Assembly: GCA_038134285.1 (NCBI GenBank)
Contig: JAYPUW010000004.1
Location: 124,001 to 188,000, forward strand
Length of the DNA: 64,000 nt
Reading direction: 5' to 3'
Source of the DNA: UBA3478 sp038134285
GTDB taxonomy: Bacteria > Bacteroidota > Bacteroidia > Flavobacteriales > Flavobacteriaceae
Below the pieces are notes generated by a model that was not told the origin of the DNA, searched no databases, and worked only from the letters and a program-made list of their open reading frames with translations. Below, one piece after another: positions 1-8,459 of this stretch. The first letter of the stretch is position 1. Every line of letters begins with the position of its first letter. Position numbers and translations under genes: made by a program.

Positions 1-2
1 GT

Positions 3-251
3 AAATTAGGCGTGCCAGTTGGTCGAATAACTGAGACCGTAGTAGCCGGCGATGTTGAGTTGCAACTCATTTTAAACGAAGAAGGCACGCTGAGTGCAAA
101 GATCTTTAACCGAGAGAATACTTTAAGCCAGTTTTTAGCAAGCATACCCGGATATACCCAAGGTATTGGTCTGAGTTACCAGGTGGACTTTGATAATTTT
201 AAAGATTTGATAAGAAAGGTATTAAAATCGACAAACACTACCGAAGAATAA
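3..251 (+). CDS. tamB: TamB-type translocation/assembly module, C-terminal end (partial)
   Basis: Only the last 82 or so codons are present; the reading frame is open to the left edge, so the GTG at 12 is unlikely to be the true start. The tail contains NRENTLSQF, then YTQGIGLSYQVDFD and a final FKDLIRKVL. This resembles the end of the DUF490 beta-helical domain of TamB in Flavobacteriia. TamB spans the periplasm from the inner membrane and, in other bacteria, takes part in outer-membrane protein assembly or lipid transport. pfkA follows after 32 bases in the same direction, so co-transcription is possible. The family call rests on recall of this tail; the body of the protein is outside the window. 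Confidence 0.72.
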   Translation, partial: KLGVPVGRITETVVAGDVELQLILNEEGTLSAKIFNRENTLSQFLASIPGYTQGIGLSYQVDFDNFKDLIRKVLKSTNTTEE

Positions 252-283
252 ACACTATTTCTTAGATTTGGCGCGTTAAGCTT

Positions 284-1270
284 ATGAATCAATCAATCAA
301 ACGAATAGGAGTACTCACCTCAGGTGGGGATTCTCCAGGTATGAACGCTGCAATACGCTCTGTAGTCAGAACAACTATGTTCCATGGGCTAGAGTGTACA
401 GCCATATACAGAGGTTACCATGGCCTTATCGAGGGAGATTTTGAAGACTTCACTGCTAGAAGTGTTAATAATATCATCAATAAAGGGGGGACTATCCTTA
501 AGTCAGCACGGTGCGAGCAGTTCCGAGATAAAGAAGGAAGAGCTACTGCTTTTAAGCAGGCAAAGAATGCAGGTATTGATGCTTTAGTGGTAATTGGAGG
601 TAATGGTTCGCTTACAGGTGCATTAAAATTGAATCAAGAATTTGGAATGCCTATAATGGGTATTCCTGGCACCATTGACAACGACATTTTAGGAACAGAT
701 TACACTATCGGTTTTGACACTGCGATTAACACGGTGGTTGAGGCCATTGATAAAATTCGTGATACAGCCAGTTCGCACAATCGCCTCTTTTTTGTTGAAG
801 TAATGGGGCGTGATGTAGGTTTAATTGCCTTAAACAGTGGCGTGGGTGCTGGTGCAGAAGAAATCCTAATTCCAGAACAAAACTTAGGCTTGGAGCGACT
901 GCTGGATTCATTGAAGCGCAGCAAAGCTTCAGGAAAATCTTCAAGTATTGTTGTTGTTGCCGAGGGTGACAAAACGGGTAAGAACGTATTTGAACTTAAA
1001 GAATACGTTGAAAAACACCTTCCGATTTACGATGTAAGAGTCTCAGTTTTGGGGCACATGCAGCGTGGAGGGAGCCCGACCTGCTTTGACCGCGTGCTCG
1101 CTAGCCGAATGGGGGTTAAGGCTGTAGAGTCTTTAATTGAAGGACAGTCAAATTTTATGGTAGGTGTAGAGTCTAACAAAATGATTCTAACACCAATAGA
1201 GAAGGCTATCAGTGGGCTTAGTGAAATAGACCAAGAACTTATCCGGGTATCGGATATCATGAGTATTTAA
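284..1270 (+). CDS. pfkA: ATP-dependent 6-phosphofructokinase
   Basis: Phosphorylates fructose 6-phosphate to fructose 1,6-bisphosphate in glycolysis, in the cytoplasm. The 328 residues match the usual bacterial PfkA length. GGDSPGMNAA (14-23) forms the nucleotide loop and PGTIDND (128-134) carries the catalytic Asp and substrate-binding Thr. At 105-109 the sequence is GGNGS, where Escherichia coli has GGDGS: the Mg-binding Asp103 equivalent is Asn, while the following Gly, which marks ATP rather than pyrophosphate use, is kept. gap follows 22 bases downstream and a sugar kinase after that, so this is a glycolysis/sugar group. Start chosen at the ATG giving the expected N-terminus; there is no clear Shine-Dalgarno. 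Confidence 0.95.
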   Translation: MNQSIKRIGVLTSGGDSPGMNAAIRSVVRTTMFHGLECTAIYRGYHGLIEGDFEDFTARSVNNIINKGGTILKSARCEQFRDKEGRATAFKQAKNAGIDALVVIGGNGSLTGALKLNQEFGMPIMGIPGTIDNDILGTDYTIGFDTAINTVVEAIDKIRDTASSHNRLFFVEVMGRDVGLIALNSGVGAGAEEILIPEQNLGLERLLDSLKRSKASGKSSSIVVVAEGDKTGKNVFELKEYVEKHLPIYDVRVSVLGHMQRGGSPTCFDRVLASRMGVKAVESLIEGQSNFMVGVESNKMILTPIEKAISGLSEIDQELIRVSDIMSI

Positions 1271-1292
1271 TCACTAATCAATTATAAAAATT

Positions 1293-2294
1293 ATGCAAAT
1301 GGTTAAGATTGGAATAAATGGTTTTGGAAGAATCGGTAGAATGGTCTTCAGAGCAGCTGCTAAACGCAATGATGTTCAGGTAGTAGCGATCAATGACCTA
1401 TTAGATATTGATCACTTAGCCTATTTATTGAAGTACGACTCTGTTCACGGAAATTTTGACGGTACTGTTGAGATTCACGGAGAGACGTTAATTGTAAACG
1501 GTAAACCCGTGCGTATTACGGCAGAAAAGGATCCTAAAGCTTTAAAGTGGGATGAAGTAGGCGCCACAATCGTTGCAGAGTGTACAGGGATCTTTACCTC
1601 AAAAGAAATGGCTCAGTCACACATTGAAGGTGGGGCTAAAAAAGTTGTGATTTCTGCGCCTTCAGCTGATGCACCTATGTTTGTAATGGGGGTAAATCAC
1701 AAAGATGTAACGGCAGCAGATACTATCGTTAGTAACGCTTCTTGTACGACGAACTGTTTAGCACCTATTGCCAAGGTCTTACACGATGCCTTTGGAATTG
1801 AAGAAGCCTTGATGACTACCGTTCATGCTACTACAGCTACGCAAATGACGGTTGATGGTCCTTCTCGAAAAGACTATCGCGGAGGTCGTTCTGCTTTATT
1901 AAATATTATCCCTGCATCAACTGGTGCTGCTAAAGCAGTAACCAAGGTGATTCCTTCACTTCAAGGAAAGATTACAGGTATGGCCTTTAGAGTGCCTAAT
2001 GCCGATGTTTCGGTAGTGGACTTGACCGTAAAACTTCAAAAAGAAACTTCTTACGAAGGCATCAAGAAAGCAATGAGGGCTGCTTCTGAAGGTGATTTAA
2101 AAGGAATCTTAGGATACACCGAAGACGCTGTGGTTTCACAGGATTTTATCGGTGACGCACGTACCTCTATTTTCGACGCCGATGCTGGTATTGAGCTGAA
2201 TCCTTCTTTCTTTAAGGTAGTATCGTGGTACGATAACGAGGCAGGTTATTCGAACAAATTGATCGATTTAGCGCTTCATGTAGCTTCAATCTAA
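1293..2294 (+). CDS. gap: Glyceraldehyde-3-phosphate dehydrogenase
   Basis: Oxidises glyceraldehyde 3-phosphate to 1,3-bisphosphoglycerate with NAD. The Rossmann motif INGFGRIGR lies at 8-16. Asp35 after AIN suggests NAD over NADP. The active-site segment SNASCTTNC puts the nucleophile at Cys151, and TTVHATT gives the general base His178. The 333 residues are normal for the family. The ORF opens MQMVKIG; an ATG two codons in (1299) would also give a good N-terminus, and nothing visible decides between them. It sits between pfkA and a BadF-type kinase with short gaps, consistent with one transcript. Confidence 0.96.
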   Translation: MQMVKIGINGFGRIGRMVFRAAAKRNDVQVVAINDLLDIDHLAYLLKYDSVHGNFDGTVEIHGETLIVNGKPVRITAEKDPKALKWDEVGATIVAECTGIFTSKEMAQSHIEGGAKKVVISAPSADAPMFVMGVNHKDVTAADTIVSNASCTTNCLAPIAKVLHDAFGIEEALMTTVHATTATQMTVDGPSRKDYRGGRSALLNIIPASTGAAKAVTKVIPSLQGKITGMAFRVPNADVSVVDLTVKLQKETSYEGIKKAMRAASEGDLKGILGYTEDAVVSQDFIGDARTSIFDADAGIELNPSFFKVVSWYDNEAGYSNKLIDLALHVASI

Positions 2295-2307
2295 TTTCTC
2301 GACTAAA

Positions 2308-3159
2308 ATGATTCTCATTGTAGATAGTGGGGCGACTAAATCAGATTGGATTGCCCTAAATCCTGATGGTAGCGAGTTTTTTGCCACTCAGACGCTTGGG
2401 CTTTCTCCAGAAGTACTAACACGTGAAGTGATTGAAGATCGCCTCGCGAATAACTTTGAAATCTCGAAGCATAGACAAAAAATAACGCAACTCTATTTCT
2501 ATGGAGCAGGCTGCGGTACGGATCGCATGAAACGCTTTCTTTCAGAAATATTTAAAGCCTTTTTTCCTAAGGCCAAGGTCGATGTAAAAGAAGACACCTA
2601 TGCGGCAATTTATGCCACTACTCAGATTGGTAAGCAGGGTATTGTCTGTATTTTGGGTACAGGATCTAACTGTTCGTATTACGACGGACATCAGCCCTTT
2701 CAAAAAGTCGTTTCACTGGGGTACATATTAATGGATGATGGGAGCGGGAATTACTTTGGTAGAAAATTACTAAGAGACTTGTATTTTCACAAGATTCCTC
2801 AAGATTTAGCCTTACGCTTCCTAAAGGAGTACGACCTAGAGGCCGATACGATAAAAGAGCACTTGTACAAGCAACCGAACCCCAATACCTATTTGGCCAC
2901 ATTTGCTCGTTTTTTAATTGAAAATAAAGAACATAGCTACTGCAAGGGTGTAATTATGAAAGGCTTACAGCAATTTGTAAACAATTACATTATGCAGTTT
3001 GAATTGGCCACTAAAGTTCCATGTCATTTTGTCGGAAGCATTTCTTATTTCTTAAGGGAAGAGCTGCAACAAGTGCTTCATAATAACGACCTGTTAATGG
3101 GAAATGTGCAACGCCGACCTATTGAAGGTTTAGTCGAGTTTCACAAGAGCATGATTTAG
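2308..3159 (+). CDS. BadF/BadG/BcrA/BcrD-type ATPase, N-acetylglucosamine kinase-like
   Basis: ASKHA-fold ATPase of 283 residues. The N-terminus IVDSGATKSDW is the phosphate-1 loop, and ILGTGSNCSYYDG (about 116-128) resembles the second phosphate/adenosine motif of N-acetylglucosamine kinases of this family. Such enzymes phosphorylate amino sugars, often from recycled cell wall, but the substrate cannot be read from the sequence. The gene starts 13 bases after gap and ends near ridA, which is convergent. Placement with pfkA and gap supports a role in sugar catabolism. Confidence 0.82.
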   Translation: MILIVDSGATKSDWIALNPDGSEFFATQTLGLSPEVLTREVIEDRLANNFEISKHRQKITQLYFYGAGCGTDRMKRFLSEIFKAFFPKAKVDVKEDTYAAIYATTQIGKQGIVCILGTGSNCSYYDGHQPFQKVVSLGYILMDDGSGNYFGRKLLRDLYFHKIPQDLALRFLKEYDLEADTIKEHLYKQPNPNTYLATFARFLIENKEHSYCKGVIMKGLQQFVNNYIMQFELATKVPCHFVGSISYFLREELQQVLHNNDLLMGNVQRRPIEGLVEFHKSMI

Positions 3160-3181
3160 CTCGTTTTTGCATCCTGGTTAG

Positions 3182-3565
3182 CTAACGCATAGCAATCACA
3201 CTGATTTCCACATTTGCGCCTTTTGGTAAAGCAGCGACGGCAAATGTTTCTCTTGCTGGAGCTGTGCATCCGCCAAAAAAGGATCCGTAAACCTCGTTAA
3301 CGATAGCGAAATCGTCCATACTGGTTAAAAAAATGCTGCTCTTAACAATGTTGTCTACACTGAATCCCGCTTCAGTCAAAATGTGCTTTATGTTTTCAAG
3401 GCAAAGGCGTGTTTCTTTAACGCGATCTCCTTCAATAAGTTCGCCAGTTTCAGGATCGATGGGAATTTGCCCTGATACGAATAAGGTGTTCTGATGAAGG
3501 ATAGCTTGATTGTAGGGGCCGATGGCTGCCGGCGCATTTTCTGTAAATATGGCTTTTTTAGACAT
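3182..3565 (-). CDS. ridA: RidA-family enamine/imine deaminase
   Basis: Hydrolyses reactive 2-aminoacrylate and related imines made by PLP enzymes, protecting them from damage. At 127 residues it has the full family length. Tyr18 in GPYNQA, Arg105 in PARETF and Glu120 in NVEISVIA match the conserved active-site residues, so it is likely an active RidA rather than a diverged Rid protein. It lies 13 bases downstream of the lptD-like gene on the same strand and may be read through from it. The family is very well conserved and the call is firm. Confidence 0.95.
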   Translation of the reverse strand: MSKKAIFTENAPAAIGPYNQAILHQNTLFVSGQIPIDPETGELIEGDRVKETRLCLENIKHILTEAGFSVDNIVKSSIFLTSMDDFAIVNEVYGSFFGGCTAPARETFAVAALPKGANVEISVIAMR

Positions 3566-3578
3566 AGGTGTGAATTAA

Positions 3579-6347
3579 TTAAAGATTAAAGTTTCGCTGG
3601 CTGCGGCTTTCCCACTTCAAGTCAGACAGCATGGCACTCTTGATCCCAATAAAGAAGTCCCAGCGCGCATTTTGACCAAAGGGCACCCAATTAAATCTTA
3701 AGTCAAAACTCTTAAGATCGCGCTTAAAACCAATCTGAGTGAGGTTAAACCCTTGGTTTTTAAAATCATAACCAGAGGAGACCCTGAGTTTCCATGCGGG
3801 GGTGAGGTCTATGTTTCCTGAAAACATTAAAGAGGCACTCGTAATTTCTTTTTCATCTTGAAGGTTTGAATAACTGCTATTGAATTGAAGGTTTAAACTC
3901 CACGGAATACGGTTAACATAAAAGGTGTTATTTTCAGGATCTTCTTCTCCTTCTTTTTGGTTCGCTGCATTGCGCTCTTCTCCTGGAAAATTATCGGTTA
4001 ATCCGAAGCCAAAAAGGTCGTTATCTGCTCCACCAGATTGCGCCCTGTAATCATTATCGTATTCTGGGTTCCTTCCTCTTGAACCTTGCTGAGATTCTTC
4101 TGTTTTGGGCTTAAAGGTTTCGTTCGAGAGGGCATAACTGAAATTTAGACTCGCTCGCGTGAGTTTAGCGAGTTTACCACTTTCCGCAATGTGAAATGTA
4201 TTGATACGAGTTCCGTCAGCGGTAGTGATATAAGGATCTAAAGTTCCGTTTATATTTACGGTCATTTCTTGATTGAAAAGTGCAGTGGCGGCATTAAAAC
4301 TAACTGGGCTTAGTCTTAAAGAGTCCGCTTCAAGATTGTAGGCACTAGAGAAATTGAGGTTGCTAAGAATGGGGATTTTTCTAGGATCTGTTTTGGTAGA
4401 GTCTTTTGAGGCCATTTTAGCTTCGATCGTGTTCTGAAGTCCAAAGGATAGGCTGTTCGATTTGCCAAGGCTCGGAGATCCATTTAGCGTCCCTTCAAAT
4501 CTCGAATAACTCACCTCTTTTCCGTCTAGGTTTGTGTAGGTATCGTAATAGCGTTCAAAGGAGGGTCCATAACTCCACCCCACGGATGGCCTTGCAACGT
4601 GCCGAATGGCTTGTAATTTCTTTCCTTCGTTAAAGGTGTAGGTTCCGTAAACTGTAGTTCCTACAGAGCTAGAAATCCCGTATTGATTGAAGCGATCAAA
4701 ACCACTTAACGTATCTAATATTATTTCGCGACTGACATTTGCACTCGGATCTTGTCCGCGAGTATAGGTTTCAAAGGTCCATAGGTCTTGATAGTTTGCA
4801 CCCATCGAAACACTCAAGAATTTTGCAAGCTTGAAATTGGTACTTAATGGGATATTGTGACGAGCTCCAACCTTGGCGTCATCAAACATCTTCGAGGTTA
4901 AGAAAAGCGAATCAGTCGTTCTAATCCGGTTTTCAAATCTAGAGGTGTATTGAAGGTTGATATTCTGAAACAGTCCCTTTTTAATTCCTTCACGTTTGGC
5001 AAAGGGAAAAATACGCTCCATATTCAACTGCGCCGTGGGCAATGTGAGGTTAATTTCTTCGGTATTTGTATTCTGGTTATGCGTGGCACTTAGGTTTAGG
5101 TTGATTGAAGGGTAGGCCGGAAACGTTTTCGAATAAGTGATCGAAGAGGAGAGGTTATTGTTTTGAGTCAGAGCAAGGTTCTGTTGGTTTGCAGAGTTTC
5201 TAAAGTATTTACTACTTCCGATATTGACCGAGGCGGCGAAACGTGAATCTGGACTAGCTTTGGGGTCTTGCGAGTGTGAAATCTGTAAGTTAAATATGCT
5301 ATTACGGCTGTAATCCGAAAATCCCTTTTGAGAAGTAATGAGATTCTCAAACCTCAGGTTCACATTTCCTCTAAACTTGTAACGCTTGGTGTATACCGAC
5401 TGTGCTCTAAAGCCATAGCTCCCATTGGTGAAATAGTCTCCTGTTAGATTGAGATCGACGTAGTCGTTAATCGGAAAATAGTATCCACCATTTTGAACCG
5501 AGTACCCGCGTTGTGGGTCATTGGTGATGGTCGGAAAGATGAGTCCGCCCGATCTACCGCTGGTTAGTGGGAATATGGCAAATGGAAGGGCAATAGGGGT
5601 AGGCACGTCAACCAAATACATGTTTGAAAAGCCTGCGATAATTCTCTTTCCTGGAATGAACTTGGCCTTTCGCACCTTGATGTAGTAATCAGGATCGATT
5701 GAGTCTAAAGCGGTCGTCAATTTTCCTTGGCTGAAATAGAAGACTGAATCGTTTTCTTTCTTAGTTTTTTCGGTAACCACCTTCATAGTTTCTCCTCCGC
5801 CCATACCACCAATTCCAGCACCTTGTTCAGTACGAGAATTGAAAATTAGGGCTTTTTGAGAGGTGATATTGTAGCGAATAGAGTCGGGTATGACCTCATT
5901 TTGACCTTGCGTGAATTCAGGAAGTTGACTCTTTTCTCCTTTTGAATTTACAAAACGCCCCGCTAAAATTTCATTTTTTAAATAATCGATAGCAATGACA
6001 CCTGCAGTGAGTTTGGTATCTGTATAATCGATCGAAGCCTTGTTAGAGAGATAGATCTTCTTCTGAGCTTGACTGATTTTAACCGAGTCTTTTGCACTGT
6101 ACGTAATAAGGCTCTCAAGCTTTGAAGAGATAGCAACATTGGTCTTTTTCTTCCTTGAAGCTATAAGAGAATCGAGAAGTTGCTGCTTTTCGACTGAAAC
6201 CTGTGGGAGTTCAAAACCCTTTGGAATTTCTGTATATAACCCTTTAGTCTTGGTAGACACGGTAATCGTGTCTTGTTGACCGAATATCACGATGGGCTGA
6301 AGCAAGCATCCCAATAAGAGCACAAAGTAGATTTGCCTGAACTCCAA
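3579..6347 (-). CDS. lptD: LptD-like LPS assembly outer-membrane protein
   Basis: Predicted outer-membrane barrel of 922 residues, related to the large Bacteroidota LptD/OstA-like proteins that place lipopolysaccharide in the outer leaflet. Residues 1-23 are a signal peptide (hydrophobic core FVLLLGCLL, cleavage near FGQ). An N-terminal OstA-like region follows (KIYLSN and repeated ITSQKA/IFNS strands). From about residue 250 there are many alternating-strand segments rich in aromatic and Asn residues, and the chain ends in SQRNFNL, compatible with a barrel C-terminus. It is divergent from the amidase gene, with a perfect -7 box 47 bases upstream. Assignment to LptD rather than another OstA protein is by family resemblance. 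Confidence 0.8.
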   Translation of the reverse strand: MEFRQIYFVLLLGCLLQPIVIFGQQDTITVSTKTKGLYTEIPKGFELPQVSVEKQQLLDSLIASRKKKTNVAISSKLESLITYSAKDSVKISQAQKKIYLSNKASIDYTDTKLTAGVIAIDYLKNEILAGRFVNSKGEKSQLPEFTQGQNEVIPDSIRYNITSQKALIFNSRTEQGAGIGGMGGGETMKVVTEKTKKENDSVFYFSQGKLTTALDSIDPDYYIKVRKAKFIPGKRIIAGFSNMYLVDVPTPIALPFAIFPLTSGRSGGLIFPTITNDPQRGYSVQNGGYYFPINDYVDLNLTGDYFTNGSYGFRAQSVYTKRYKFRGNVNLRFENLITSQKGFSDYSRNSIFNLQISHSQDPKASPDSRFAASVNIGSSKYFRNSANQQNLALTQNNNLSSSITYSKTFPAYPSINLNLSATHNQNTNTEEINLTLPTAQLNMERIFPFAKREGIKKGLFQNINLQYTSRFENRIRTTDSLFLTSKMFDDAKVGARHNIPLSTNFKLAKFLSVSMGANYQDLWTFETYTRGQDPSANVSREIILDTLSGFDRFNQYGISSSVGTTVYGTYTFNEGKKLQAIRHVARPSVGWSYGPSFERYYDTYTNLDGKEVSYSRFEGTLNGSPSLGKSNSLSFGLQNTIEAKMASKDSTKTDPRKIPILSNLNFSSAYNLEADSLRLSPVSFNAATALFNQEMTVNINGTLDPYITTADGTRINTFHIAESGKLAKLTRASLNFSYALSNETFKPKTEESQQGSRGRNPEYDNDYRAQSGGADNDLFGFGLTDNFPGEERNAANQKEGEEDPENNTFYVNRIPWSLNLQFNSSYSNLQDEKEITSASLMFSGNIDLTPAWKLRVSSGYDFKNQGFNLTQIGFKRDLKSFDLRFNWVPFGQNARWDFFIGIKSAMLSDLKWESRSQRNFNL

Positions 6348-6393
6348 TACGAAAGCCTTGATTTTACTGAGTTTAAAGCGTTTAAACCTGGGT

Positions 6394-6401
6394 CAAACTT
6401 A
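6394..6401 (-). promoter_or_regulatory. Bacteroidota -7 box for the lptD-like gene
   Basis: On the minus strand this reads TAAGTTTG, a perfect match to TAnnTTTG. It would start transcription about 40 bases before the lptD-like ATG. No good TTG/TTTG -33 element is visible 17-23 bases upstream. For the amidase on the plus strand the best candidate in the same gap is the weaker TAATTTTA near 6434, with a TTTG 21 bases before it. Confidence 0.5.
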
Positions 6402-6468
6402 CGCAATATTTGTGGTAACTCTCCGTGATTGCTTAATTTTACAATACATCTATGACTCCTGTTAACAC

Positions 6469-7464
6469 GTGATTAAGGCTATTATCAATACTGTTTTCTA
6501 CCTCTGTATACTATCTGCCTCTTTGCTCCATGCACAGACAGAACAGAATTTCACAGTATTTATTGATCCTGGTCATGGCGGAAAAGACCCAGGTAATATG
6601 CATAATGGCTATGTCGAGAAAAAGATTACGCTTGCCATTGCGTTAAAACTCGGAAATCTACTCGCTAAAGAAGAATTTATTACGGTGCATTATTCACGCA
6701 AGGATGATCGTTCAGTTGATCTATATACTAGAGGTCCTATGGCGAACAGTGTTGGGGCAGATGTTTTTGTTTCTATTCACTGCGATGCGCATACATCTTC
6801 TGCCTATGGTGCAGGGACCTTTGTATTAGGTTTGCATCGTGCCGATAAAAATTTAGCAGTTGCTCAACGCGAGAATGCTGCAATGTTTCAAGAAGATAAT
6901 TATCAATCTAATTACCAGGGCCTTACAAATGTAATTGGTTTAAGCGCGATTCAAGAAGAAAATCTTGATCAAAGCATAAAACTCGCGGCTTATGTGCAAC
7001 AAGAGATGGTTTCGACTGCAAAGCGCAGAGATAGGTTAGTAAAACAAGCAGGTTTTGTGGTACTGTATGAGACTATAATGCCTTCAATACTTGTTGAAAC
7101 AGGTTTTTTATCGAATGCGAATGAGGGGGCATTTTTGAACTCTGATAAAGGGCAAGAAAGCATTGCGAAAGCAATGGCTAATGCCATACTAAAATACAGA
7201 GACGAATTCGCTATGAACTCTTTAATGATTGGTCCCACTCCCGGAAAAGAGGTTTTTAGCGTCCAGCTTTTCGCGACAGACAAAACACATTCTAGTACGG
7301 CGTCTGTTTTTAAGGGTTTAAAACCTATATGGTATGAAGAGATAGATGGTTTAAAGCGTTATTTTTACGGTGAGGCAACTTCTCAGGCTTCTGCGAATGA
7401 TCTTAGATTAAGAGCTGTTCAAAAAGGTTTTAAAGACGCTTATGTAGTAAAGAAAATGCGCTAA
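6469..7464 (+). CDS. N-acetylmuramoyl-L-alanine amidase (Amidase_3) with C-terminal SPOR domain
   Basis: Cleaves the amide bond between muramic acid and the stem peptide of peptidoglycan in the periplasm. Signal peptide 1-22 ends HAQ. The zinc-dependent catalytic domain shows DPGHGG with His36, then Glu50 (VEKKIT), His104 (SIHCDAH) and catalytic Glu210 (LVETGFLSN), all in the family order. Residues 258-331 (FSVQLFATD to DAYVVKK) look like a SPOR domain, which binds denuded septal glycan. The start is GTG at 6469. A seven-codon ATG frame, 6452-6472, ends in TGA across this GTG, so coupled initiation is possible. mlaD follows 9 bases downstream. Confidence 0.9.
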   Translation: MIKAIINTVFYLCILSASLLHAQTEQNFTVFIDPGHGGKDPGNMHNGYVEKKITLAIALKLGNLLAKEEFITVHYSRKDDRSVDLYTRGPMANSVGADVFVSIHCDAHTSSAYGAGTFVLGLHRADKNLAVAQRENAAMFQEDNYQSNYQGLTNVIGLSAIQEENLDQSIKLAAYVQQEMVSTAKRRDRLVKQAGFVVLYETIMPSILVETGFLSNANEGAFLNSDKGQESIAKAMANAILKYRDEFAMNSLMIGPTPGKEVFSVQLFATDKTHSSTASVFKGLKPIWYEEIDGLKRYFYGEATSQASANDLRLRAVQKGFKDAYVVKKMR

Positions 7465-7473
7465 TAGTAGCTT

Positions 7474-8454
7474 ATGAAAAAGAAATTTACCTTGACTCTT
7501 TCAAATGAATTAAAGGCCGGAATTGTGGTGCTAGCCGGTGTCTTCGCTCTAATTATGGGGTTCAGTTATTTAAAGTCAACCTCAATTTTTGGTCCTTCAA
7601 AGACCTTATTTGCTGTATATGACAACGTAGGAGGGCTTCAAACTGGCACAACTGTCAGTCTAAACGGCTATGCTGTGGGAACGGTTGACGCTATCGATTT
7701 TTTATCCTCTGGTAAGTTGTTAGTTAGTTTTACTCTCTTGACAGATTATGCTTTTTCTAAGAATTCTACAGCACTGCTTTATGACACTTCGGTATTAGGA
7801 GGAAAGGGACTTCAAATTGTAGTGGTGAATGATGATGCAAGACCCGTTCAATCAGGAGACACTTTACCAGCTGCTGTTGAGGTCGGTATGCTGAATAAAG
7901 TAGAGACCATCCTTGACCCCTTAGAGCAAAAGGTGAGTCAGGCACTCATCGAGACAGAAATCTTGGTGAGAGGACTAAACGAGGTTTTAGATGAAGAAAC
8001 TCAACGTAATTTGCGCACTACCTTAGGTCAATTAAATGAAACTTCTGTCGCATTGAATGCGGCAACCGCTTCGTTTCGAGATATTTTAAAAGAAAACGCA
8101 GCAGCAATAGATACCACATTGCAAAGCACTGCAAAGCTGTCAAAAAGTCTAGCCGAGGCAACTAGCGGAATGGAGGCTGAGGCTTTGTCCACTTCAATTA
8201 CAAGGCTCAACGCCTCACTTTCGGCGCTAGAATCTTTTTTAAACGGCTTAAATTCAGGCGAGGGGTCTTTGGGTCAATTGACTACAGATCAAGCCTTGTA
8301 TTCAATTCTAGTCTCAAACCTAGAGCAACTCGATTTGTTGTTGCAAGACATGCGACTAAATCCAAAACGTTATTTGTCAGTTTCTGTTTTTGGGAAGAAA
8401 CAAAAGGAGTACGTGCTGCCGACAGAGGATCCCGCTGACACCAAAAATCAATAG
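7474..8454 (+). CDS. mlaD: MlaD/MCE-family lipid transport protein
   Basis: Single-pass periplasmic substrate-binding protein of an MCE lipid transporter. One membrane segment lies at about 14-30 (GIVVLAGVFALIMGF), then an MCE domain at about 38-115 containing TTVSLNGYAVGTVDAI and SVLGGKGLQI. From 145 on there is a long helical region with heptad-like Leu/Ala spacing, as in Bacteroidota MlaD proteins of about 320 residues. The partner ATPase and permease (MlaF/MlaE) are not adjacent. It stands directly between the amidase and the Fe-S gene (5-base gap), a gene order common in Flavobacteriia. Confidence 0.88.
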   Translation: MKKKFTLTLSNELKAGIVVLAGVFALIMGFSYLKSTSIFGPSKTLFAVYDNVGGLQTGTTVSLNGYAVGTVDAIDFLSSGKLLVSFTLLTDYAFSKNSTALLYDTSVLGGKGLQIVVVNDDARPVQSGDTLPAAVEVGMLNKVETILDPLEQKVSQALIETEILVRGLNEVLDEETQRNLRTTLGQLNETSVALNAATASFRDILKENAAAIDTTLQSTAKLSKSLAEATSGMEAEALSTSITRLNASLSALESFLNGLNSGEGSLGQLTTDQALYSILVSNLEQLDLLLQDMRLNPKRYLSVSVFGKKQKEYVLPTEDPADTKNQ

Positions 8455-8459
8455 ATCGA

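Noticed and set aside
3156..3185. TTAGCT...AGCTAA pairing between the kinase gene and ridA as a terminator
   Set aside because: The stem is only six bp with an 18-base loop and no T run after it.
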